A stretch of 64,000 nucleotides of DNA from Pycnopodia helianthoides (lineage: Eukaryota > Echinodermata > Asteroidea > Forcipulatida > Asteriidae), in the NCBI GenBank assembly GCA_032158295.1, contig CM063245.1, positions 6,434,700 to 6,498,699 of the forward strand. Direction: 5' to 3'. Shown one piece after another: positions 24,062-36,935 of this stretch. Below the pieces are notes generated by a model. It searched no databases. It worked only from the letters and a program-made list of their open reading frames with translations, and was not told where the DNA came from. Position 1 is the first letter of the stretch. Each line of letters begins with the position of its first letter. A program made the position numbers and the translations under genes.

Positions 24062-25304
24062 CCAGAATGAAATATTAAACAAACTTTTTTCAGATCTGTT
24101 AAGGTTACTTGACACTCAGAAGCACAACCACCTCGTAACTCTTCGAATTGGACAGAAAATAATAATAAGCCTCGTCCACGGGTTTCAAAAGACCCTTATC
24201 TACTGTTAGTTTTCTTCGTGACATCAAGACAATGGTGATGCATTAATACTGTAATGTCACAGAAAGTTCAAGTGATTTGGCAGATTGGTTTAACAAAGAG
24301 CCGCTGCTCAGTTTTCCGATTGCATAACTAATTACAATGACATCTTTGGAACTCTTTCAAATTTGTAATCAACAATGACTGTTTACCTCAGAGAAAAGGT
24401 AAAGATCAAGACACAGTAAACAACGGGAGTATTTCCTTACGGAACAAGACGGCCTAGAGTGCTCTTTGCGCTGAGATGAGAAATTTTCTTGGCAGGCCAA
24501 TAAAATGTCCCTATACATTTCCCTTTTTTTTTTAAGAGTTAAGATTACCTGGAGTGTGTAAAACTAAGGGGAAATGCAGCTTCCTTAAAGACTTGCACTT
24601 TGTCAGAGTAACTTACTTATACGTGACATGAGAAGTGTAATATTGGAAAGGGCTGTCTAAGATAGCCCAGACATTGGCACCAATTCAACACCTACATATA
24701 AAAGCATCGTTATTAACTACATTGTGAACCCGCGGGCCTTTTGAACTGTTGGGGGAATCACGTGCAGCGATTCTTATCGTGCGGTTTTGCCGAGTGACTT
24801 TTGGAGTAGAATGCCCCGTGGCTTAATGGTATCAAGAAATAAATCTTCATGGAACAGTTAATGCAATCATAGATTGGACCTTCTGAATGGTCTCTTCTCA
24901 TTCTGAATACCGATTTGTATTCACGGGAATTCATGATTTGGAGGAAGTAGAAGTCTTGGTTTGTATGGGAGTGAAAATGTGAATGGCTGGTATTGAAGCA
25001 TAAGACAAGTGTTTTCAAATTCTCATTGTATTTCTGGGGACATGCGGTTATTTTGAACAAAACTGTAGAACCCAATGTACGGCAATTTCTGTCACGCTCC
25101 AGGTATATGCACACACAAAAGTGACAGCCATTTTTCTCTCACAGCCTCGCTTTGGGTTATATTCAGTAATAATATCAAGAAAAGGTCAACATTGCGATGC
25201 AATTCTGGCTATTTATTCTAGCATTCAAATTGGTCGACATTTTTTCCCCGCAACCAACTATAAAAGAACACTAGATTGTGGAAATACAAGTTCCGCGTGG
25301 GTAT
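24062..25304. other. Unassigned DNA
   Basis: A near-palindrome GGGCTGTCTAAGATAGCCC lies near 24650. The 118-codon minus frame at 24758-25114 has no recognised domain. Confidence 0.5.
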
Positions 25305-25373
25305 AGTTGTTGTTGTTGATGAAGTTGATGTTGTTGCTGCTGCTGGCTGTGTTGTTGTTGTTGTTGTTGTTGT

Positions 25374-25436
<63 letters not shown>

Positions 25437-25510
25437 GTTCGTGTTGTTGTTGTTCTTGTTGTTCTTGTTGCTGTTGCTGGGTTGTTGGTTTTTTTTGGGG
25501 GGGGGGGGTT
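25305..25510 (+). repeat. Long (TTG)n microsatellite ending in T- and G-runs
   Basis: More than 150 bp of TTG trinucleotides with a few TGC, TTC and TTTG interruptions, then TTTTTTTT and a run of about 12 G. The frames reading poly-Gln, poly-Val, poly-Cys or poly-Leu through it are products of the repeat. Length is likely polymorphic and may be misassembled. Confidence 0.95.
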
Positions 25511-28467
25511 GTGTTAAATTATGACAACAAAAGTGCATTTTTTTAAAGGGCAGGTTTTATAATAGTTTTACAATCAATTGGTAAGCTTTGCATTTGGAAT
25601 TGACTGGATTAATGTTACCTTCTACCACTATACATTAAAGTTAGTTTTGGAATGATCACAATGTTTAACAACACATTTTCCCATTTTCAAATATTTCTAT
25701 TATATACAAATGGTGAATCATAATTATAGATATCAAATTGTATCCACCAGCCATCTGAAAACTGTAAAAACTGCATGTCATACTTGGTAGCTGCTTGCCT
25801 GACATAATCACACGCGTCAAGAACAAATTTTCAAATACCTTTGTTAACAATTATGCTTATTTCGCCCATGGAAGCCTGCAGGGCTCAATTTACACAAAAC
25901 ACCTAGATTCATCTTCAGATGAGTTGTCAGCATCACCATAGCGATTCGTATCGTGACGTCACACTTTGTCCAGCAATTAAGATTGATTCGCAGTTAAGAA
26001 CAATCTTAGCTCACTGTGAAATCGAACCCAGCACTGTAAACGCTATCACCCCGCCCCTTCAATGCTGTATGGCCACCATTTAAGTAAGTCACACGTCTTC
26101 CAGTCATCTCCGTGGACTACATGAGTGAAACGCACTTTGAAAGCACGAGCTTAAAATCGTAACAACCGCGCAACCAGACTACCTTGCACCTTCCATGTGA
26201 TTAATCAAACTACCCTGAAATCAAAACACGTCTGTGAAACACCCGGAGCGACATGGTGCTCTGTCACAAAACGTCAACTAACAAGTTGTGATATACAAGC
26301 GAGGTGACACTGGACTATAGCTTTTGATGGATTACATCTTTAAAAGGTCGGGAGACGTTTGGTTGCTGCTGCGTCACACTGCGAATGTAAACTGGTTTTG
26401 ATGACAATAACTCATGTTGATATACTGTATTGAGCTGAAGTGTTCTGAGACTAACTTTAACAATATGGGTCGCGGTTCACACGTCAACTTTTAACTATCT
26501 ATGAATGTGGGAATAGAAAGGTTTTGTGAGCATTTGAAGACACTTTTACCTCGTGGGAGTTAGATCTCTTGAAGTTGGAGGTGAGACCCAGAGCAAAATC
26601 AAGCCACTAATATCAGGGCAAACTCTGCAAGGCATGCTATCTGTAACTACAGACATCCGCACAATGAACTGGTGCTTTTTTTTTAGCAAATCCTCTACTT
26701 CAAGTTATTGTATTTGTTCAGTTTTGGGCAAATTCTTTTTAATTAAAGATGATTCCATAGAGTCTAGTGTGGCCTAAATATCAAATGCCAATGGCCATTT
26801 ACCTCAAGTTTAAATTCTTTACGAATGTTTGTTAACGGTAGACAGCTTGCGGGGGGCTTAAAGACTATAGTTATGACCTTTATACAAGTAAGGCTATCCG
26901 AGGATGTCAATATTTTCTCAGCAGAATCGGGAAATGTACCGGAATCAAATAACGGCAATTTTAAAAGATCTGAAATTCAATACACTTCGTTATTAAACAA
27001 CCGACGGTACATCTAACGTCAATGTGTTTTCAAACTTGTTATAATGTCCACATTGTTGAGCATGTCTCGGGTCAAGGGCATGTCTCTTGCACAATTGGAC
27101 AACATTGGTGGCTGTCAAAGACCAGCATCCGCACTTAATTTACCAAACAAAAAACTGTGAAAGTTTAAGCTGACACAGTCATTGAGTCAACCCTCCACTC
27201 TTTTATGATTTCTCTGTTGTCAAAAAAGTGAGTTTTGGTCTTGCGAGATCAAAACTAACGGTTTTACTTGTCTCTCGTGGAAATTTATTTTAAGGTAGGT
27301 TTTACACCAGGATCATGTAAGTTATGAGCAAATTATGTGAACGTTTATTGTTTCAACCTTACCAATGTCGTGCACACCCGAAGAACTTCTTATATAATAA
27401 TGGTTGTTGTTATTATAAAATATTGTTGGAAAGCTTTCATATTATAGGACGCGTATACTACTTTCAAATGCTTCACTCATGTTGGCTCAGACGGTCAATA
27501 TGTTTGAATAATATTACATGCTGAAAAAAACCTTACTGACCAAGTGACCCCTTTTCTTTCAAATGGAAATTGTCTATTATCTTTATAACTGCCAGAGTAT
27601 TTGGATGAATTAAGGTCCAAATAGCCATCGTAATATGTCATTTTTCCATTATTGTTTATTCGGACGGAAGGTTAAAACGATAGGTAGCCATCTGCTTCGG
27701 CATTCCATCGCACCCATTGCAACCGTTCTCCGTACAGAAATTGAAATCGAAGACTAGCTGACGTTGCATGTACCCGGTTGGGAGCCTAACACGTTCCGAC
27801 CATGCGTAAAACTCCAGTAATACCACAATTCTCCATTAATGAACACTCTGCTTGAAGAAACACGTCAGAATCAATTGAGAGGTGAGAGTTACTTTAGCTT
27901 TAAGAGACGTGATGTTCATACCTTTTCTTTATACAACGCGACAGGGTACCTGGTCGGTTTGATCAATTCTGTGGATGCCAAACAATTTGTCCCAGACACC
28001 GTGGCATTCATAGAATCACATTGAAAAGTCTGACATGGTATCTAATAATTGGGCCATAAAACCTTTTTGCATATATAAAAAAGCTCATTCAAATATGGGC
28101 TTGTTTTTTCAGCAAGACCGCCAAATAAAAACCAACAAGTAATGTATCCGTCAGTACCAATAAAAGTCAAACACATTTGCCGGTGTTGTGAGGGTAATTT
28201 GTGGTTTCCTTTTCCCAAGCCAGGGGTCCCTGCAACAACAAGAGAGTCCTGTATACCATCTCTCGCAGAGCAAGCATGTCACACGAGCGTATACCGGGGC
28301 AATGTGCTCAAGCGTCCTCACTGGACAAGTAGGCCGATGAGCACTTCATTCACGAGGGCAGTGTTCCAGGGGTTGGATGAGGGTCGATTTCTTATGCTAG
28401 TACTTCAGCTGCTTTGCTGAAACCTGATCAAAAATAACAACTCGCACCACAGTTTTTCTGAGAGTTG
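25511..28467. other. Unassigned DNA, with a possible worn SINE near 25960-26045
   Basis: On the minus strand, GCTGGGTTCGATTTCACAG (around 26015-26035) resembles a B box, followed by a hairpin (AAGATTG/CAATCTT). This could be a second tRNA-derived family, but I see no A box and no other copy here. Short frames (26553-26777, 27324-27524, 27839-28024, 28142-28420) have no recognised domain. Confidence 0.35.
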
Positions 28468-28590
28468 ATGCAAAATTTCGGCCCCTTATTATGAACATGT
28501 ATGGTTGTTTTTATTTATTTACAGATACCAAATCTGTAAATATGAAAACAACCATAAATGTTTATAAAAAAGGGGCCGAGATTGTTGCAT
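28468..28590 (+). other. 123-nt near-complete hairpin (fold-back MITE or small-RNA precursor-like)
   Basis: Two arms of about 58 nt pair almost fully around a 5-nt loop (ACCAA at 28527-28531). Landmarks are ATGCAA/TTGCAT at the base, TCGGCCCCTT/AAGGGGCCGA, TATGGTTGTTTT/AAAACAACCATA and ATTTACAGAT/ATCTGTAAAT next to the loop. Differences between arms are a handful of substitutions and short indels. Animal pre-miRNAs are usually shorter, so a very short fold-back transposon is the likelier origin. Such hairpins can still be cut into small RNAs when transcribed. Confidence 0.75.
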
Positions 28591-29710
28591 TATTCATTTG
28601 AACCATTGTTTCCAGCTGGCATTCAAACGACAAGTTTTTAAGTCATTTGAGTTTCAGTTGTAAATGAATTTATTTTCCTAAATTACATTTTCTGCACGAA
28701 AACAACAAGTTTGGACTTCCACATAACTGTCTTCCGATGATTTTTTTGATCTGGATTGAAAATAATATCAAAAAACTTACATTCATTGGCGTGGTGTACA
28801 GGCCTATTGTAATTTTTTGCAAATTACATCTTGAAAACAATAATCTGTTATTAACCGGGATTTCAAAGAATCGGATTTTGTTTTTGGGTTAGCGACTTCG
28901 TACAGTAAGTACCAGGTGTATGATTTTTTCGTTTTTCCCTGATTTCATGTGGTTTTTTCAAATCTCCCTAAGCCTTTAAATGATCTCGATAGAAGTAAAG
29001 CAGCCATCAGAGGGTAAGTCTAAACCTGCAGTTTTGTATTTCTTGTGATGCACAGAGTATGTAAACCTGTAACTTTGGGAGGTTATGGGTCTAGAATAAG
29101 TGGGAATCCAGGGCCTCAAAGCCATTTTCAGGACTTTTAATATTCTTTAAAATGCCTCCCCTGCAGTATAAACCTTGGCACATACGGGATTGTCCAGCAG
29201 TAAGTGGTACTTATCGTTCACTCAAGGTGCTCTGTTTGGATCATGTGGTCAAGTACCCTTTTAATCTACAATGAGGGCGATACCGTGTCTCAAGCTGTTA
29301 GATGGTTGAGCATCGATTGTAGGTTGTCCATACAGATAGCATGTCATTGGCAGAGGTGTTAGGTTAATCATTGCTAAGGTTTCCCTCACGTCGCTGCTGA
29401 AATTGAGCCCTTGTGTTCTAGCAGACTTTTAAACGCGTTGTAAATGGATCAAAATGTGAAGCTTGTTGCCAAGGCCCCGGCATGTGTGGAATGGACGAGG
29501 AGCCGATCAGTTGCAAGTTTCGAATGGAATGCTAACACGTTCACCCATTACCGAAAGATTCAATTGGCACATAATGGCTTCTCACAGATTTGCCCAGGGT
29601 ATTGACTTTGTCTTGGCTCTGTTTTACTGCAGATATACTGATTTATCAATGCTTCGTTTGGAATTGTGTGCATGTTTCGCCCACGAAACACAAGTTGTTA
29701 GAAGTTATCT
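28591..29710. other. Unassigned DNA
   Basis: No supportable feature. The frame at 29463-29726 is short and runs into the family I element. Confidence 0.5.
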
Positions 29711-29906
29711 GGGCCTAGATTCATAGAGCTACTTAAGTACGAAAAGTAGCTTGGCATAATAAAACTATGCTTACCAGATTAAGCTTACCATCCAAATTAT
29801 CATGTCACACGTACCATTTGTGACTGGTATCCTGCTCATTTCCGTTAAGCAGAAAATATTATTAAGCAAAATTTCCTGCTTAAGCAGCTCTCTGGAATTA
29901 GACCCT
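29711..29906 (+). mobile_element. Family I MITE, copy 2
   Basis: Left end GGGCCTAGATTCATAGAGCT and right end TAAGCAGCTCTCTGGAATTA are worn family I ends. The interior CACACGTACCATTTGTGAC and TGGTATCCTGCTCATTTCC is shared with the copies at 12236 and 34977. Confidence 0.75.
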
Positions 29907-32900
29907 GATGTTACACCCAGTATTGGCCTTTTAAGAGTCAACCATCTAAACTTTGCATTTCAGCTTTAGCACTTGGAGTAAAAGTTAATTCAGCCGACAT
30001 TCGAACACAACTCGTCGTTCTTGATGTTTTTCTCAAATTAAAGCCAAAACGTTGTGCTATGACTTTGTGTTTTTGTGTGTGGGTTTTTGCACAGAAGTTA
30101 AAAGTACTCTAACTTCAAGATGTAAACCCTATTCAACGAAACTTTGACCTGTGAGAAAGAAACGAATAATACGGTATGTTTTTTTGTAGAAGTGAAATCC
30201 TATACGGTAGCAGACTAGCACATGCAATGTGAGGCAAACTAGCTTTGTTTCTAATTTTGTGGGTGTTGCACTCTTGTCGCGTTGTTTTGAATCATGGAGC
30301 GCCGAAGGACATGTGACATAGCCGTCAAACTGATGGCACAATAGGCAATTTGTGACTGACTCTATCTCTATACACAGTTTGGGAAGGGGGGAAACAGCTT
30401 GAGTCCACTCTTGTGAAGCTGTTGATTTCAACAGATCCTTGACGAGTGGCTTTCACGCGGCAGTTCAATTGTCATGATGATTCATGTCTCAGGTTACGCC
30501 TACTGTTTAGCCACTCAAGACGTCTTTAATACCTAACCAGCCTCAGGAACTAATTTATTGTGGCTCCTTTTTTGAGTTTGCCCGAAGGAGAACCGAGAAA
30601 AACCCAAGTCTTTCTCCCATTGCCACTGAAGTACCTTTTTAGCTGAAGGCTGTGTCTTGTTACGAAGAAGTCATTTGCTACACTTTCCCCTCATTTTGAT
30701 GAATATCTCCGTAGGGACAGCTAAGTAAGACAATTTCTATTCTGTTTTAATGATATATGGCTTTATATGATTGTATCATACACATTATTTTAATGCATAT
30801 TATAGTTCCAGGGTAAATTGAGCGCCCAGGGATAAAAATCCATCATTTAAGACATACAGTACAATAGACGCTCCCCGCGGGCATCTCTAAGTCTTTAGAT
30901 TATGGAAAAGACTATTCAAACCTGAACTGGACACAAATATCTGGTTATCCGAACAGTTTAATACTATGAGACACAATAGTTTAGCTGCTTGGCAGCTAGA
31001 CTCGAATCGGACTGAAAGTCTGTACCGATTGCTTTGGGCACTTCTCGGTGGTTTCTGTAAAGCGAAGTGGCCAGCAAAGCTTTTTTAAATTTAATATTGA
31101 ATGAGGGAAGTAAAGGGCGTCTCAGTGAGCAGGGTAAGAAAATAATTGTTCCCCATTTACTGGGACTCACAACATAATATGACAGGTCAACACAGACTGA
31201 CGTTTCCAAACATTTCTGTTGTTCTAGTTTCACGCTATACATTGCTTGGCTATGAGTGCATGAATTTGGTTTAAATATGCATCAAAAGATTTAGGTCAAT
31301 TCGATTTGAGCAAAATATAAATTATTTAAATGTTTCCTTGGGTTTAAACTATTTGTGTTCTAGGAAATGACCCAAAACGTATATCTCATGGTCAATGGGT
31401 TTGTAGGAGCACACTCAAATATGCATTACTTACCAACCTCCGTCGTGAATATGCATTTTAACCACTTAGGTTTCCACACAAAAATCATTTTGAAAGTTTT
31501 AAATGAATTCAATCATATTACAGTTCATCTAATAGATTTTGGCATCCAATCATACGGTGAAGGTTTTTAAAAAGATCGACCCCTTTTGGGGAAAAATATC
31601 AATTCAACATTTTGATCATTTCTTTCCGTGGAATTAGCCAAAATTGGTCAGTCGATACAATTTTCAGAACACACACGTGTTAACAATAATAATGTAGCAA
31701 ACAGTCACGTACTTTCTGAAGTGAAAACCATATTATCGCAGCTCTTGGGTGGTCTATTGTTCCAGTGTCACAATCCCACTATTTGAGTTTTTGAGGCATT
31801 CTCAAATAATGTTGGTAGGGCTATAGTTTCCTTGGATTTTATTATCTTCGTTGCTGAAATAAATCAGCAACACTGAAGCGACGGCCTTTGGATACGCGCA
31901 GCAGTATATCATGCAATAAAAGCATTGGGATAATAATTGTATTCCACAACCTGGAGAGTTTCATTTCGCCCCGATTGTTGAACTCCTAAAAAAGATGGTA
32001 TTACATAAAAAAAATTAATTAAAAAAACCTGAACTGTATTTCTTGAAAACCAAATAATATAGTAGATCCAATAAGTAAAATTGAAGACACAATGGTTCCG
32101 AAAATTAGGTCTTAATGAGGACGAGTTGTGTTCCCAAGTATTTTTTTATTCACAATTCTGATTCTCATCTTTCAAGAATTGGAATGAATCTGAACTGCCA
32201 GAAATACAGTAGCTATATGCCTCCCCCGCCCCACGTCATTATGTTTTGTTTAATCATATCTGAACTGCATCTATTTCATTGTGATCATTTGTTATTCACC
32301 GCCAGCGTTTCCAGACGAAGTTAGTTAACCCATATCTTTACCCCCATGTCTGATTGTTCAACCACTAGACCCGTGTATCATTTACACATCCAAACAAATT
32401 CAGCCAAAACACACGTGCGGCAAAGAAACCAATTTCGTGGAAGAATATTACTATATAGCCTTTCTATTCATGAATGTATCATGCACGCCCTTGGCTATCC
32501 TATGCTCTGAAAATACTCAGGGTAACTTATATTTCCGTTCGAAATACAATTATTATTACGTGGGGCAGCGATCTCGCCCTATATCCATAACCACTTCAAA
32601 CCAAATACTACGCTGGCATCAACTTGTTTCCCTCGTAGGGTTCTCCTCATTCTTACTCATATATAATTAAGAAAAAACCATTAAGTAATTGATGGACCTT
32701 TGCGTCTGCCTTTACGGATTGTTCTTCCCGCCTATATACGGTTAGGAACCCGGGTACCCGCGAAGGGGTACGATACCGTTCTTGCCCCTTGTACAAATAA
32801 CATTGCCGGTGATCAGCTCTCTAAGTGCACATGTGTTTATTTGGGAACATTTTCGCCCAGCGTCCATAGACCTTCTTTCCAAGTATACGCTTTCTAGTGA

Positions 32901-33616
32901 TGGCTTATTCATCTGGCGTTTGACCGATCAATACGAGTTCCTAACGGCGATTCCTTTAAATTGGTTTGTTTTCCGTTAATGCCTTTATACGAGAAGTTTT
33001 TATCCAAACGGTTGCTCTCAAATTCGGTCTCTGGTAATGTTGGTTTACCCGAAAGCCTGAAGGTGGTACACAATGAGGGGCAGGATTGCACATTTACGGT
33101 GAAGTGGAGAGCATGTCAAGCTGATGTATTGCTGAAAGCATGCTTTTCACTGTGTTCAAGAACTGAATATATTGATTCCGCTCCCAAAACGTGGTATTTA
33201 GTGTTACATTGGAAAGTACACGGTTTGTAATTAATTCGTGGTTAAAGAGAAATTTCATTTAGAAGGAATCTATAAACTCTCTACTTATTCCCTCGAGAAT
33301 CAAGAGGTAGGCGATGAAAACCTTTGTATCCAACAATCAACCAATATCTGGTTTCCTTTATCTGCCATCTTAGTGCAGCAGCAGCAGATGTTTTTGTAAT
33401 GATGTTAACTGTTCGGATTGGTATATTGTCGTGTGTAATATATAATCTACTTCATGTTCAATGGTGTGTTTTGTACTGGTATATATGTGATCGATAGGTC
33501 TATTGGTACTCGATACTGATATAATACCTATACTGATAACTGATATCTTTGACGAAAGACTAACACTAACAACCTATCTTTGAGTCCATGATGATATTAG
33601 TTGTTGCACTAGACGC
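29907..33616. other. Unassigned DNA, no gene recognised
   Basis: The longest such stretch. Frames at 30129-30431 and 30964-31242 (minus) and a run of plus-strand frames at 32437-33230 have no recognisable domain. The 32.4-33.2 kb part is slightly richer in open frames than its surroundings. I looked for a split gene there and could not connect the pieces by plausible splice sites. Confidence 0.45.
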
Positions 33617-33667
33617 CTGAATAGAGAGCGGACTTTCGAATAGCTCATGTGAACACTCTCTATTCAG
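33617..33667. other. Hairpin with perfect 12-bp stem
   Basis: CTGAATAGAGAG (33617-33628) and CTCTCTATTCAG (33656-33667) are exact inverted repeats around a 27-nt loop. No second copy in the window. Confidence 0.5.
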
Positions 33668-34497
33668 AAATGCATGCATTCTCCACTGTTTTTCACCAAT
33701 CGTGTCATTCATTCACGGCAAGGAAGTTCGCTGACAATGTGTACCTTAATTCAGTGTGCTTGGCCAGATCGTAGTTGCTTCAATTTCTGCGTTTACATCT
33801 CCAGAGAGAATGGCTGGACATTGAAATGTTTATTTGTCACTGTCGATCTCGAAGTCTCTTAGCGATACAAACTCAAGAAAGTCTCACCGGTGTTAAAGAT
33901 TTGCCATTAAGGAAAGTGAGAGGGACGTCATCTCGGGCACTTACTCGTGTTTGATTCTGACTTAATTGAGGGATTCGGACTTTACAGTGAAGCCATTGTG
34001 ACGTTTTAATGCCACTGTGTGTCTTGGATAATATTATTAGCTTTCTCACAAGTGACGTACTATTTTTACCATTTGACAAAAGGTATACTAAAATGTTGCA
34101 TATTCCTAATCAGTCAAAATTTGTGGTATTATTATAGGAGACTCTTCGCCCTAACAAATCCTTACTTGGGTCCAACTGTAGCAAACAATCGTGCGTAAAT
34201 GCATCTCCCCCCAAAATAGATCAAAGTGGAAAACTCTAACTTTTCTAATGATAATTCATTTCCATATTCCTGTGTTGACCTTTCATATTAATCTGTGTAA
34301 AGGTCAAAGTGGGGCAAACAGTTTACCTACACCACTTATGCTGATGTATATTTGCTTTCGGATCAGTACATTCATTCCCATCCCTTGGATTTCAACAGCC
34401 TCTTGACATAAAGTTCGTCAAATTTAGCCGATGTGAGTTTTTTGGAAATAACACTGCCGAACAGTTGAAGTCACCAGATTCGACTAGCAACTGTCAA
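33668..34497. other. Unassigned DNA
   Basis: Short frames on both strands without recognised domains. Confidence 0.5.
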
Positions 34498-34638
34498 TCA
34501 AGTAATGCTTTCAAGCAAAAACGCTTTGCTTGTAAAACGCTCCTAACCCGTTCTAAATCCACCTCGCTTATAAGAGTGGATGCTCTATCATGATTGATAG
34601 AATCATGGGCATTTTATAAGAAATGCCGCATTGCTTGA
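34498..34638 (+). other. Possible multibranched RNA-like fold
   Basis: A closing helix joins TCAAGTAATGC (34498-34508) to GCATTGCTTGA (34628-34638): 11 pairs including one U-G pair that is allowed only if the plus strand is the RNA. Within it lie three simple hairpins: CAAGCAAA/TTTGCTTG (34512-34532), TCTATCA/TGATAGA with a 4-nt loop (34584-34601), and GGCATTT/AAATGCC (34608-34627), which abuts the closing helix directly. A weaker CCAC/GTGG stem lies between (34559-34579). A decayed fold-back transposon is the main alternative. I recognise no known RNA family. Confidence 0.35.
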
Positions 34639-34976
34639 AGTGATGTGGCAAATAGTCAAATCGGGTATTTTATGTTTGTCAGAGATATTGAGCACGTTTA
34701 TTAACGTGTAAATTTCGATGAAGCAACTCGAAATAAGATGCAATTGTTGGGTTTTCCCACGGCCTACATGATAATAACTATGTCAAACGGTAACATTTGA
34801 CAGAACAATCAGAACTAACTCTGATTCAGGCCTATGACCTTAAATGTAGTTTTCTTTTTTCAATAACTAATTGGTATGCGATTGTTTCGAAACAACATCA
34901 AGCGGTGAAACAATCTAAAACCTGACATGGGATTGCTATTGCGAGCTGGGGGTGTGGTGACACAGGTCCGATTACA

Positions 34977-35097
34977 GGGCCTGATCACAAAAAAGTAGCT
35001 AAGCACAACAGAATTATGCTTGCTGGAATAAGGTTACCAGCCAAATGTGACTTTCACTGTTTGTGACTGGTATCCTGCCGTATGAAATTGGACCCGG
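34977..35097 (+). mobile_element. Family I MITE, shortened copy
   Basis: Left GGGCCTGATCACAAAAAAGT then AGCTAAGCACAAC, interior TTGTGACTGGTATCCTGCC, right end TATGAAATTGGACCCGGG. The segment before the right end is deleted compared with 29711-29906. It lies inside the longest minus-strand frame of the window (35014-35430), which weakens that frame as a gene. Confidence 0.7.
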
Positions 35098-36689
35098 GTT
35101 GGGGGTGTTTAGGGGATATGACATCCCACAGTAATTCCTCTTAGTCAGCATTTTCAGCCTTAGTTGGCAAATGAAGTATAACATCAAGTAGACAAGGTGA
35201 TCTAGCCTAAATTCAGTCATGTTGCCAGCAAAAAAAATCCTAAGTGATAGCCCTTGTAAGCACACAAATTTGCAAAAAGGTCCATTGTTGAACATTGTTG
35301 AAGTACGGTGGTGTTGCCGCCTGTTTAAAATAATGAAAAATAAATGGTAGTCGGCAAGTGGAAACTTGGCCTCCATCCCAAAGAAAATGCACCTGTTCGC
35401 GTGTGATTTTGCGATGTGGTAATTCATCATAGTGTTTTTCCTTGTTTATCCTCCTGTCACTGTGAATGTTTTTATCCGAATAAATTCAAATCAAACGCAT
35501 TGGAATAACAAGCAAACATCCATTATTTAGTCATTCAATGTAACGTAAGGTCTACCAAGGAAACACAAATTTGAAGAATATCGAACAGCATATACCCGTA
35601 TAGCATTTTGAGTAATAATTTTATGTGGAATGCTTATCTGAACAAACGTCATTCAAACATCTAATGGCCAAAGGCACCGAACTTAAATTGAATTTGACTG
35701 AATGCTATTTGGACAGCGTCTTTTTCTTTTCCCGGGTCATAGCTTTCTCTTCAGCTGTGTACATCGTGTTGCGAATGACAACTAAATTATAAGCTAAACT
35801 ATCACACGTCTTGGACATCAACTTTGCCCTCTCCAGCCATTAATATATCCTCTACACATGGACAGTTTAGAAGGTTTTTGTAACCCCAACATGCACTTTC
35901 TGTCTTTTGGTGAAAATGTTTTCAATATTTTCACAATTTAAAGGTACAAGCCAAGTAAGCTTTGTTTACAAACAAAGTGACCTAGTACACTCCCAGACCT
36001 TTATGGCAGGCAACATATTACGCTAGCCATGTGGGAAATTTACCCTTTGTGTCATGATTTCCACATCAATTCAATAGTCCAAAAAAATAACAGGTGAACA
36101 AGTTTTGAGATGAACCCTTCATTGGTATGAAAAGTTGATATGAATCAGACTGTGAAATCTCCATAAAAAGAAGATTTATTGTTTTCTTCCATTGAGCCGT
36201 GTACAAATTGTGCCTGCAGGCTCTGTGGCTCTTTATGTAAAAAATGTGATGACACAGGTTACATGGTTTATATGTAGTGCTTCAGGGGTGGCATTTTCTA
36301 ACTCTGGGAGGGGCGTTACAACATATAATAGATATTCAGTTTTTGGTTTTACGAACGTACATTATTCATTGGTTATACAAGTTAGTTATAGTGTTTAACA
36401 GCATTACGTATGCAATTTATAGCGTCATGACGATCGGTTTGAGTGATTAAATCTAAGTTATTATAATATTAATAACTTATTATAAAGAAAGTACCCCTGA
36501 ACCATGAATGCATGTTCTAACATAGAGAGACAAGAGACAAGTAAATAGACATCAAATGCATCTCGCAACAAACAACAATCCGTCATTTGGTATAGAAATC
36601 CAAAGTAGAGTGGCATCCAACTCTGGATCTCATAAACTGTTGAATTGCATTTCATCAATGTTTAATTTACCACAGGCTAAATACAAGGG
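35098..36689. other. Unassigned DNA
   Basis: Small perfect palindromes at 35960-35977 (CTTTGTTTACAAACAAAG) and about 36454-36477 (arms AAGTTATTA/TAATAACTT). No supportable gene. Confidence 0.5.
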
Positions 36690-36935
36690 TGACACGACTG
36701 CGGTTACATGGGTATCTTTTCTTGCCTTCCACCTCTGGGACCCCAGTTCAAATCCCGCCGGGGGTACTCAGTCCCTATACCTGATTGCGTGGGTTTTTCC
36801 CTGGAATAGTTCTGTAGGGTTTTCTTCCTACATATTTGTCTTCACTTCATGGGGTTCTTGGCTAGTATAGCAATTAAGTTCGCTTTTCTGAGAATCCTTG
36901 GCTTCACAACTAGAATAAATGAAATGCAATAAAAT
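36690..36935 (+). mobile_element. tRNA-derived SINE, copy 3
   Basis: B box region CCCCAGTTCAAATCCCGCCG, body CTGATTGCGTGGGTTTTTCC, TAGGGTTTTCTTCCTACAT, TTCTTGGCTAGTATAG and GAGAATCCTTGGCTTCACAA. The tail is made of AAATG/TAAAATG units. Same order as the copy at 11128. Confidence 0.8.

Noticed and set aside
25218..25546. Frames with poly-Gln, poly-Val or poly-Cys
   Set aside because: They are translations of the (TTG)n microsatellite in different frames.
25955..26045. Second tRNA-derived SINE on the minus strand
   Set aside because: Only a B-box-like GGTTCGATTTC and a hairpin are seen. There is no A box and no second copy in the window, so it is mentioned only within the surrounding stretch.
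32437..33230. Cluster of plus-strand frames, one with a GLFIWRLTD stretch faintly like a MATH domain
   Set aside because: The resemblance covers fewer than ten residues and the expected following motifs are absent. The frames cannot be joined by clear splice sites.
35014..35430. Longest open frame (138 codons, minus strand)
   Set aside because: Part of it is the family I transposon copy at 34977-35097 and no domain is recognisable.
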